Source: CAYMTN01 sp964393335
GTDB lineage: Bacteria; Chloroflexota; Anaerolineae; Aggregatilineales; Aggregatilineaceae
Reading direction: 5' to 3'
Length of the DNA stretch: 7,976 nucleotides
NCBI GenBank assembly: GCA_964393335.1
Contig: CAYMTN010000236.1
Location: forward strand, 1 to 7,976
The notes below the pieces were generated by a model, which did no database searches, had not been told where the DNA came from, and was given only the letters and a program-made list of their open reading frames with translations. The translations under genes were made by a program, and so were the position numbers. The number at the start of each line of letters is the position of its first letter. Within the stretch, counting starts at the first letter, position 1. This document shows positions 1 to 5,073 of the stretch, piece after piece.

Positions 1-661
1 ACGAGATGTTGCGGATCAGCACGTTGCTGACCTGGAAGCCGTCCGGCTCGATCAGGGCTTTCACGCCGTCTTCGATTTCCTGCTCAAGCTCCTCGTGTTC
101 CACGCCGTAAATCTGCTCGACGCGGAAGCGCGTCAGGGCGGAGCGTGTCTGGTTGCGCAGCGCGGGGCGGATCAGGCCGTTGATGTAGCGGTCCTGCCAT
201 TTTTGGCGCACCTGATTGGCGGTAGCCGGGTCGATGCGGAAGATCACGGTGACGTCGATTTTCACCTGCTGGCCGTCCTGGGTCAGCGCCACGACCGCGT
301 CATCGCCGCGCACCGCGCCCTCGGCGACCTCGCCCGACATGGTGTATTCCTGTTGGGCGGTTGAGTAGATGGTGACTTCTTGCACGCCGGGGATGATGAT
401 GTGCAGGCCCGGACCCAGCGGGGTATCGGCCAGGTCGCCGCTCAACGTGTTAAAGACGACGCCGACCTCGCTGGGCTGAATTTCGATGACGCCCGCGCCC
501 ATGATGAAAAATACGATGGCGACCACCAGCCCGACCACCGTGATCAACACGCCGGCGCGTGCCGATTCGTTGCGCGATATCATCTGGGCGATCATGAACA
601 CACCGAATCCGGCGACTGCCAGCCCGGCAATCGCCAGCATATTCAAGACAAGACTGATCAT
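1..661 (-). CDS. SPFH/prohibitin-like (band 7) membrane protein, C-terminus cut by window edge
   Basis: The reading frame opens at an ATG reading leftward from 661 and stays open for 220 codons to the window edge, so only the N-terminal part is seen. AAGGAG (complement of 668-673) sits 6 nt before the ATG and supports this start. Residues about 3-25 and 37-59 are two hydrophobic segments. A domain typical of SPFH proteins follows: IQPSEVGVVF at 61-70, the PLGPGLHIIIPGV stretch at 81-93, then QQVKIDVTVIFRID at 131-144, which matches the 'd.v.v.v...v.yrid' core of prohibitins. A charged, probably helical segment (EELEQEIEDGVKALIEPDGF) begins the prohibitin-like C-terminal half. SPFH proteins oligomerise on membranes as scaffolds or regulators of membrane proteases; the exact role here cannot be told. 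The double N-terminal membrane segment differs from the usual single anchor. It is transcribed divergently from the Lgt-like gene. Family assignment is confident; subfamily is not. Confidence 0.88.
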   Translation of the reverse strand, partial: MISLVLNMLAIAGLAVAGFGVFMIAQMISRNESARAGVLITVVGLVVAIVFFIMGAGVIEIQPSEVGVVFNTLSGDLADTPLGPGLHIIIPGVQEVTIYSTAQQEYTMSGEVAEGAVRGDDAVVALTQDGQQVKIDVTVIFRIDPATANQVRQKWQDRYINGLIRPALRNQTRSALTRFRVEQIYGVEHEELEQEIEDGVKALIEPDGFQVSNVLIRNIS

Positions 662-699
662 GGAACTCTCCTTATATCTGGTTCTTGGATGGTTGAACG

Positions 700-713
700 A
701 TACCATGTGGTAT
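700..713. repeat. Short inverted repeat ATACCA-TG-TGGTAT
   Basis: Two perfect 6-bp arms (700-705 and 708-713) flank a 2-nt centre. It lies between the candidate -10 box and the start codon of the SPFH gene, where a transcription-factor operator would be expected. It is short enough to occur by chance. Confidence 0.35.
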
Positions 714-717
714 GGGA

Positions 718-747
718 TTGTCCGCTGTAAATCCACCCGATTATAAC
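718..747 (+). promoter_or_regulatory. Candidate promoter for the Lgt-like/amidase operon
   Basis: TTGTCC (718-723) is separated by 18 nt from TATAAC (742-747). The two boxes match the sigma-70 consensus at 4/6 and 5/6 positions. The box lies about 155 nt upstream of the Lgt-like start and would give a long leader containing the 757-785 inverted repeat. It overlaps a perfect TATAAT on the other strand. This is inferred from sequence only. Confidence 0.35.
740..745 (-). promoter_or_regulatory. Candidate -10 box (TATAAT) for the SPFH gene
   Basis: The complement of 740-745 reads TATAAT, an exact consensus -10 box, about 79 nt upstream of the SPFH start codon. No good -35 hexamer is found 16-18 nt further upstream (AGTGCT-like), so the call rests on the -10 alone and on its position in a divergent intergenic gap. 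It shares bases with the plus-strand TATAAC. Confidence 0.4.
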
Positions 748-756
748 AGGTTCCCA

Positions 757-785
757 GATGTCAGCACTGATATTTAGCTGACATC
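757..785. repeat. Inverted repeat GATGTCAGC-N11-GCTGACATC, operator-like
   Basis: Perfect 9-bp arms at 757-765 and 777-785 are separated by 11 nt of AT-rich sequence (766-776). The centre-to-centre spacing is 20 bp, about two helical turns, which suits a dimeric DNA-binding regulator. There is no T-tract, and it sits between divergent starts, so a terminator is unlikely. It lies just downstream of the candidate plus-strand -10 and upstream of the minus-strand -10, where a bound protein could affect both genes. The regulator is unknown. Confidence 0.5.
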
Positions 786-901
786 GCGCCGAAATAGGGC
801 GGGCACGACTGCGCCCGGCCAGTTGACAGCCGCGCGATTTCACCGTAACGTTTGGGGCAGTGCGGGAGGCGGATCGCCTCAAGAGACTCTACGGAAACCG
901 T

Positions 902-1696
902 ATGAATCCAGTTGTGGTCGATGTGGGCCCGGTCGTGCTGCGCGCGTATACCGCGTGGTTGATGGGCGGTGTGCTGGCGGCGCTGGGCGTGATCGAGTGG
1001 CGGGCGTACCGCGCCGATCCGGTGGCGGTGATACGCTGGCTGGATGTCGGGATCGCGGCAGTGGTGGCGGGCGTGATCGGCGCGCGGGCGCTGCACGTGG
1101 CGCTGGAATGGGACTATTTCGCCGATCACACCGGGGAAATTGGTACAATCTCACTGGGCGGCATGGCATGGCAGGGCGCGCTGCTGGCCGGTATCCCGGC
1201 GGCGCTGATCATGGCGCGGCTGCGGCGCGTGCCGCTGCGCCCCTGGACGGATGCCGCCGCGCTGGCGTGGCCGGTCGGCCTGATCGCGGCCTGGATCGCG
1301 TGCCGCCGTGCCGGGTGTGGGTATGGTTACGAGGTGCAGACGGCGGCGGATTGGCCCGGCTGGCTGGTCGAAGAACTGCCGGACGTGTACGGGATGGTCG
1401 CGCCGCGCCTCGACGTGCAGGCTGGGGGCGCGCTGTTCGGCGGCGCGCTGCTGGCGTTGGCCCTGATCCTGACGTGGCGCGGGTGGCTGCCGGGCGTCCG
1501 GTTGTGGGTGGTGCTGGCGCTGACCGGGCTGGGGCTGGCGGTCCTGGGTTTTCTGCGCGCCGACCCGGCCCAGACGCTTTTTGATCGCCGCGCCGACCAG
1601 GTCTTTGACCTGATTCTGCTGCTGGTGAGCACGGTCACCGGCAGCGTGATCTGGTTGTTGGATCGCGCCGGTCCGACCGGACACACGGAGACATAA
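902..1696 (+). CDS. Prolipoprotein diacylglyceryl transferase (Lgt)-family membrane protein, atypical active site
   Basis: A 264-residue protein with about seven membrane segments (roughly 10-31, 47-68, 84-106, 120-138, 175-192, 200-217, 234-252), the size and topology of Lgt. The ATG at 902 was chosen over an upstream GTG at 860 because MNPVVVDVGPVVLRAY matches the usual Lgt N-terminus (MNPV...iGP...r.Y). No strong Shine-Dalgarno sequence is visible. VIGARALHVALEWDYFADH at 58-76 and GGMAWQGALLAG at 86-97 align with the Lgt 'GAR..yvl.......p' and 'GGmsfHGGLlG' motifs, but the catalytic His position is Gln91. The signature loop is reduced to CRRAGCGYGYE (134-144), and FLRADP (217-222) matches the C-terminal Arg motif. 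Canonical Lgt transfers diacylglycerol from phosphatidylglycerol to the lipobox cysteine of prolipoproteins at the inner membrane. Whether this protein does so is doubtful. It is followed after 4 nt by the amidase gene. Confidence 0.8.
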   Translation: MNPVVVDVGPVVLRAYTAWLMGGVLAALGVIEWRAYRADPVAVIRWLDVGIAAVVAGVIGARALHVALEWDYFADHTGEIGTISLGGMAWQGALLAGIPAALIMARLRRVPLRPWTDAAALAWPVGLIAAWIACRRAGCGYGYEVQTAADWPGWLVEELPDVYGMVAPRLDVQAGGALFGGALLALALILTWRGWLPGVRLWVVLALTGLGLAVLGFLRADPAQTLFDRRADQVFDLILLLVSTVTGSVIWLLDRAGPTGHTET

Positions 1697-1700
1697 CCTG

Positions 1701-2576
1701 ATGGAGATTAAACTGGGACTGGCCCAACTGGGGCCGAAATTGGGCGACAGCGCCGCGAACCTGGAAAAACACCTGGCGCTGATCACGGAAGCGGCAGCGC
1801 AGGGCGTCAAACTGCTGCTGTTCCCGGAACTGTCGCTGACCGGCTATTATTTGCAGGACATGGTGTACGAGGTGGCATTACACCCGTCGGCGCACGATCC
1901 GGTGTTTGGCCCGCTGCTGTCAGCCAGCCGCGATCATGACATCGACCTGACGGTGGGTTTTGTCGAAGAAGACCGCCGCCACCGCTTCTGCATCTCGCAA
2001 GCTTACCTCAGCGGCGGGACCGTCGTGCACATCCACCGCAAAGTGTACCTGCCGACGTATGGCATGTTTGACGAGGGGCGCTACTTCGCGTGGGGCGACA
2101 GCGTGCGCGCCTTTGAGACACGGTTCGGGCGGTTCGGTATGTTGATCTGTGAGGATTTCTGGCACGCGTCGCCGCCGTACCTGCTGTGGATGGATGGGGC
2201 GGATGTGCTGCTGCTGCACAGTTCCAGCCCTGGACGCGGGCTGGACGAACACGACCGGCTCGATACCGCGCGCTGGGTCGAGCTGGTGAACCAGGCGTAT
2301 GCCGGCCTGTTTACGAACTTTGTCATTCACTGCAACCGGATCGGGTTTGAGGACGGGCTGAGTTTTTGGGGTGGCAGTTCGGTCGCCGATCCGAACGGGG
2401 CGTTTTTGCTGCACGGGCCGTATTTTGAAGAAGCGCTGCTGGTTACGACCATCGATCTCAACCAGCTTCACCGCACGCGCAGCCGCCTGCCGCTGCTGCG
2501 TGACGAACGTACCGGCTTGATGAACCGCGAACTGGCGCGGATTCTGAACGACTCGCCGCATCACGGCACGCGCTGA
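1701..2576 (+). CDS. Carbon-nitrogen hydrolase (nitrilase superfamily), NAD+ synthetase glutaminase-like
   Basis: A 291-residue soluble protein spanning a single nitrilase domain. The Glu-Lys-Cys triad is visible: Glu43 in LFPELSLTGY, Lys114 in HRKVYLPTYG and Cys150 in GMLICEDFWH. The sequence after the lysine (LPTYGMFDEGRYF) is close to the pattern in the N-terminal glutamine-amidotransferase domain of glutamine-dependent NAD+ synthetases, where the domain releases ammonia from glutamine. Here no synthetase domain follows: the protein ends at residue 291 and the next gene is on the other strand. The actual amide or nitrile substrate is unknown. The start ATG has a GGAG about 10 nt upstream, inside the end of the previous gene, and the 4-nt gap implies co-transcription with the Lgt-like gene. 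Family assignment is very secure; substrate is not. Confidence 0.92.
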   Translation: MEIKLGLAQLGPKLGDSAANLEKHLALITEAAAQGVKLLLFPELSLTGYYLQDMVYEVALHPSAHDPVFGPLLSASRDHDIDLTVGFVEEDRRHRFCISQAYLSGGTVVHIHRKVYLPTYGMFDEGRYFAWGDSVRAFETRFGRFGMLICEDFWHASPPYLLWMDGADVLLLHSSSPGRGLDEHDRLDTARWVELVNQAYAGLFTNFVIHCNRIGFEDGLSFWGGSSVADPNGAFLLHGPYFEEALLVTTIDLNQLHRTRSRLPLLRDERTGLMNRELARILNDSPHHGTR

Positions 2577-2590
2577 GGCTGACGGCCCGG

Positions 2591-3577
2591 CTACAACCCT
2601 CTGCGCGTGAGCTGGATGAACGCTTTGACGCCGATCAGGGTTGACACGGCAGGCGGCCAGATCAGGCCGAAGCCGGTCAGCGCGCCGAAAAGGACGTCAC
2701 TCTGCACCGAGCTATCCCCGCTGCCCGGCAGGCGATAGCCGATCCAGCCCGCGACCAGGAACGGCACCAGCAGGATCAACCATGCCGCCGGATTCGGGTG
2801 GCGCGGCGGGGTGATCGAACGCAGCACCAGCGTGCCCTGGCGCAGCAGACGCGTCGCGTACAGCATCACGAGCAGGAATGTGATCAAGCCCACGACGATC
2901 CCCAAATCGTCCGACGGGATCGTATCCCGCGCGACGCCCACCACCAGCGCGACCAGCAGCGTGCCGCCGCTGGCCAGCCATTCGAGCGGCGTCAGCAGCC
3001 AGTCTTCGGGCTGGTAGATGTCGGCAGGCGGCAGCACCAGGCGCGTCACCAGGCAGGCGACCAGCCAGATGCCCAGCGCGGCCAGCGCCGTGCCGATCTC
3101 CACCGAGGGAACCGGCTCGTCCGAGACGACCGGGAACCAGCGCACCCAGATGCCCCACGCCAGCCCGATCCCCAGCGCGGCCAAAAAATCGAGCGGCCCG
3201 GTCGCCCGCCCGCTGGTCAGTATCTGAAACGCGGCCAGCGCGGCCATGAATACGAGCGGCTGCGCGCCCAACGGGCGCACGATCAGGCTGATCGGCAGGT
3301 CGCGCGTGGTGATGTGGCTGATCAGCGTGGCGTCGAGCAGCCCGTACACACCCGCGATCAAAAACAGGCTGAAGATGTCACTCGCGTTGAAGCGTGCTAA
3401 CAGATCGAGCATGATCGCTGCCAGCGCCAGGTAGACCGCCGCCAGCCCGATCCATTCCAGGGCATTAAACGTCGTCGGGGTCTGCCACACGATCCATTCT
3501 GAAAAAACGAGCAGCACCAGGCCAAAGCTCAGGCGGGTGCCCCAGCCGGTCCCGCGCTCGCGCAGGTGTTCCAGCAT
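2591..3577 (-). CDS. Polytopic membrane protein of unknown function
   Basis: I do not recognise the family. The start is placed at the ATG reading leftward from 3577, giving 328 residues, because GGAG (complement of 3583-3586) lies 5 nt before it. An in-frame start 22 codons further upstream has no such signal. Nine or ten hydrophobic segments are visible (about 15-32, 41-62, 67-87, 103-120, 129-149, 161-182, 203-216, 225-244, 264-281, 296-319). They are separated by short loops, the longest of them around 183-202 (PPADIYQPEDWLLTPLEW). It has no obvious catalytic motif, signal peptide or ATP-binding site. It lies tail-to-tail with the amidase gene (14 nt apart) and head-to-head with the acetyltransferase gene. 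Coding status is strongly supported by sustained membrane periodicity and the ribosome site. Confidence 0.82.
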   Translation of the reverse strand: MLEHLRERGTGWGTRLSFGLVLLVFSEWIVWQTPTTFNALEWIGLAAVYLALAAIMLDLLARFNASDIFSLFLIAGVYGLLDATLISHITTRDLPISLIVRPLGAQPLVFMAALAAFQILTSGRATGPLDFLAALGIGLAWGIWVRWFPVVSDEPVPSVEIGTALAALGIWLVACLVTRLVLPPADIYQPEDWLLTPLEWLASGGTLLVALVVGVARDTIPSDDLGIVVGLITFLLVMLYATRLLRQGTLVLRSITPPRHPNPAAWLILLVPFLVAGWIGYRLPGSGDSSVQSDVLFGALTGFGLIWPPAVSTLIGVKAFIQLTRRGL

Positions 3578-3714
3578 ACTGACTCCGTCACGTGGTTCGA
3601 TCCGGGTCCGCAGCGCCCCGGCACGCTTTTGATCATACCACACAACGCACGCACGAAAATCCGGGGTACAATTCGCCTGAAAATGACCGGGAATGCCCGC
3701 CGGAGGGGTACGCT
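3578..3714. promoter_or_regulatory. Divergent promoter region between membrane protein and acetyltransferase
   Basis: This 137-nt gap separates two divergently oriented starts. The complement of 3632-3637 reads TATGAT (candidate -10 for the membrane protein), and 3667-3672 reads TACAAT (candidate -10 for the acetyltransferase). Neither has a convincing -35 at 16-18 nt. GGAGG at 3702-3706 is the ribosome site for the acetyltransferase. No strong inverted repeat was seen. Confidence 0.35.
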
Positions 3715-4296
3715 ATGACCATCAACGCCGTCACCATTCGCGTCATGACCGGAACCGACATCCCGCGCCTGGCCGAAATTCATCCCGGCTTCGTCAGCCC
3801 GACCGTGCTCGACATCGAGCGGCTGGGCAGCGGCATCGAGGCGGGCTGGCGGCTGGTCGAGCGTACCCTGCCGGAGCCGTTCGACAAGGGCAAGCGGTAC
3901 GATTTTGACCGCACGGAACAGGCCAACATCCGGCGGCGCTGGCAGCGCGGCGATGGGCTGCATCTGGTGGTCGAATCGGACCAGGGGCGGCTGGTCGGCC
4001 TGCTGGACGTGATGCCGCAGGAATGGAACGATACCGCCTGGGTGTGGAACCTCATGCTCGACGCGGAAATCAGGCGGCAGGGCATCGGGCGCAACCTGTT
4101 CGAGCGGGCGGCAACCTGGGCGCGCCAGCGCGGCTACCGGGCGCTGGGCTTCGAAACGCAAACCAACAACGTGCCCGCCTGCAAATTTTACGCGGCGATG
4201 GGCTGCCGCCTGGATGGCATCCGCGAGACGCTGTATCACAACGACGACGTTCAGCGCGGCGAGGTGGCGATCTTCTGGGTCTATCCGCTGGTGTGA
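3715..4296 (+). CDS. GNAT-family N-acetyltransferase, streptothricin acetyltransferase-like C-terminal half
   Basis: A 193-residue protein of normal length for the GCN5-related family, which transfers acetyl from acetyl-CoA to an amine. The ATG at 3715 follows GGAGG with about 8 nt spacing; an in-frame start at 3592 has no ribosome site and would add a sequence without homologous character. Motif A is clear: VWNLMLDAEIRRQGIGRNLF (110-129), with the acetyl-CoA pyrophosphate loop R120-x-x-G123-x-G125. The later motif ETQTNNVPACKFYAAMGC (147-164) and the ending EVAIFWVYPL (183-192) resemble streptothricin acetyltransferases of the Sat type, which have an 'ETQ..N..ACkFY...GF' block and an 'a.FWy' terminus. 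That similarity suggests a small cationic amine substrate but does not prove antibiotic resistance. A terminator-like hairpin lies 65 nt downstream. Confidence 0.9.
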   Translation: MTINAVTIRVMTGTDIPRLAEIHPGFVSPTVLDIERLGSGIEAGWRLVERTLPEPFDKGKRYDFDRTEQANIRRRWQRGDGLHLVVESDQGRLVGLLDVMPQEWNDTAWVWNLMLDAEIRRQGIGRNLFERAATWARQRGYRALGFETQTNNVPACKFYAAMGCRLDGIRETLYHNDDVQRGEVAIFWVYPLV

Positions 4297-4319
4297 GTTT
4301 GGCAAGTGAGGAGGAGACA

Positions 4320-4469
4320 ATGCGCCGCATCCTGTGCACTATCCTGGGCGTGTTTTGTGTGCGTAGTGGTCAAACCGAGTTGACCACTACGCCTTTGTCG
4401 CTACTCAGCAGTTGTTCTACGATCTCAATTATACGCTTCGGTAATTGCAGTGCTTTGGAGAGCGACTGA
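4320..4469 (+). CDS. Doubtful 49-aa ORF, possible leader peptide or truncated gene start
   Basis: An ATG at 4320 is preceded by an excellent ribosome site (GAGGAGGAG at 4310-4318 region). It opens a 49-codon frame beginning MRRILCTILGVFCV, a short basic plus hydrophobic stretch like the start of a signal peptide. The remainder is Ser/Thr-rich and looks non-coding. A perfect 13-bp hairpin sits inside it, and its TGA ends one base before the ATG of the next gene. Three readings are possible: a translated leader coupled to the downstream gene, the relic 5' end of a lost secreted-protein gene, or chance. I cannot separate these from the sequence alone. Confidence 0.28.
   Translation: MRRILCTILGVFCVRSGQTELTTTPLSLLSSCSTISIIRFGNCSALESD
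4361..4392 (+). terminator. Terminator-like hairpin downstream of the acetyltransferase
   Basis: Perfect 13-bp arms (GCGTAGTGGTCAA at 4361-4373 and its complement at 4380-4392) enclose a 6-nt loop (ACCGAG). The right arm is followed by CTTTGTCG, a poor T-tract, so termination on the plus strand would be weak or partial. On the minus strand the stem is followed by an A-rich run with no T-tract. Its position 65 nt after the acetyltransferase stop fits an intrinsic terminator. Its position before the next small gene also fits an attenuator. Confidence 0.55.
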
Positions 4470-4470
4470 G

Positions 4471-4809
4471 ATGAAGACCCCATCCTGGAGAAATATTGCT
4501 GTCAGCGTAATCTATTTTATTATCATAGCTTTGTTGGCTGCCGAACGCCTGGGATCAGGTTACGAACTGGCTGGCATTTTGATCGCTGGCATAGGCATCG
4601 GCCTGCCTGCCGGATTCCTGTTTGTCATGTATGGCAGGCGCTGGACGGCACAAGCTATCGCCGTCAGAGTCGTTTACATCATCACCATGACGGCCATGAT
4701 TGCCTGGGCCAAGCACGCCGCGAATGCTCAGGCTGCCATCTTGATCGCCGTTATAGGCATTGGCATACCTGTAGGATTCGTCCTTTTCACCAATCGGAAA
4801 GATCGTTAG
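4471..4809 (+). CDS. Small membrane protein with two tandem homologous halves, function unknown
   Basis: A 112-residue protein with four predicted membrane segments (about 9-25, 34-54, 63-80, 88-107). GGAG at 4457-4460 lies 10 nt before the ATG at 4471, favouring this start over an in-frame GTG at 4450. Residues 9-58 align without gaps to 63-112 at a constant offset of 54, with 19 of 50 positions identical by my count. Shared landmarks are IAV.V.Y at 9-15 and 63-69, and ILIA.IGIG.P.GF at 36-49 and 90-103. The protein is therefore an internal duplication of a two-helix unit with a Gly/Ile-rich second helix. It starts one base after the stop of the doubtful upstream ORF. Base composition is visibly more AT-rich than the neighbouring genes, suggesting a different origin. 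No function is recognised. Confidence 0.7.
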   Translation: MKTPSWRNIAVSVIYFIIIALLAAERLGSGYELAGILIAGIGIGLPAGFLFVMYGRRWTAQAIAVRVVYIITMTAMIAWAKHAANAQAAILIAVIGIGIPVGFVLFTNRKDR

Positions 4810-5073
4810 GTAGGAGGGAAGGGACAGCCACACCGGCAGCGGATCAGTCTTTCTCAAACGTCGCCATCTATCGTCTATATTGACCCACCATCATCGCGCT
4901 CGATCTGACCGATTCAGAACCAATCGATTACGACGTTCTCCCACCTCAATTCCAGGCATCTACCATCCGATCTGCTGCGGTACGCTGCGTCTGACCCTGA
5001 GTTGGCCCTAGTGCGCGTGAGAAACTCCCCTCTCCCATCGCAATCATGGGAGAGGGGATTCAGGGGGGAGGGC
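4810..5073. other. Gene-poor intergenic stretch, 264 nt
   Basis: Between the small membrane protein and the end of the GH13 gene I see no convincing coding frame on either strand. Short open frames are present, but they lack ribosome sites and protein-like composition. The right end (about 5021-5072) is occupied by the G-rich dispersed repeat. The remainder (4810-5020) is of mixed composition with no strong hairpin and may be remnant DNA. Confidence 0.6.
5021..5072. repeat. G-rich dispersed intergenic repeat with hairpin; possible terminator of the GH13 gene
   Basis: Perfect 12-bp arms, CCCCTCTCCCAT (5027-5038) and ATGGGAGAGGGG (5046-5057), flank a 7-nt loop. They are followed by ATTCAGGGGGGAGGGC, which runs up to the GH13 stop codon. 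A 'ctcccctctccca...tgggagagggg..caggggggaggg' pattern is a familiar small repeat scattered between genes in many environmental bacteria, including Chloroflexota. It is often mis-annotated as short proteins containing 'SPLP...WERG', as the plus-strand translation here would give. It lies 16 nt past the GH13 stop on the minus strand, so the stem could also stop its transcription, although no T-tract follows. Confidence 0.7.

Noticed and set aside
823..1584. Long overlapping plus-strand reading frame of 253 codons inside the Lgt-like gene
   Set aside because: It is Gly/Arg/Ala-rich frame-shadow sequence with no domain character. The overlapping frame has clear Lgt features and membrane segments.
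1701..2576. Apolipoprotein N-acyltransferase (Lnt), suggested by its place after an Lgt-like gene
   Set aside because: There are no membrane segments, and the LPTYGMFDEGRYF motif points to the NAD+ synthetase glutaminase type rather than to Lnt.
2567..2609. CACGCGC / GCGCGTG inverted arms across the convergent gap, considered as a bidirectional terminator
   Set aside because: The arms are only 7 bp with a 29-nt spacer and no T-tract, in GC-rich DNA where such matches are common.
3529..4320. 263-codon minus-strand frame antisense to the acetyltransferase
   Set aside because: It is His/Arg/Pro-rich shadow sequence, and the sense strand has intact GNAT motifs with a good ribosome site.
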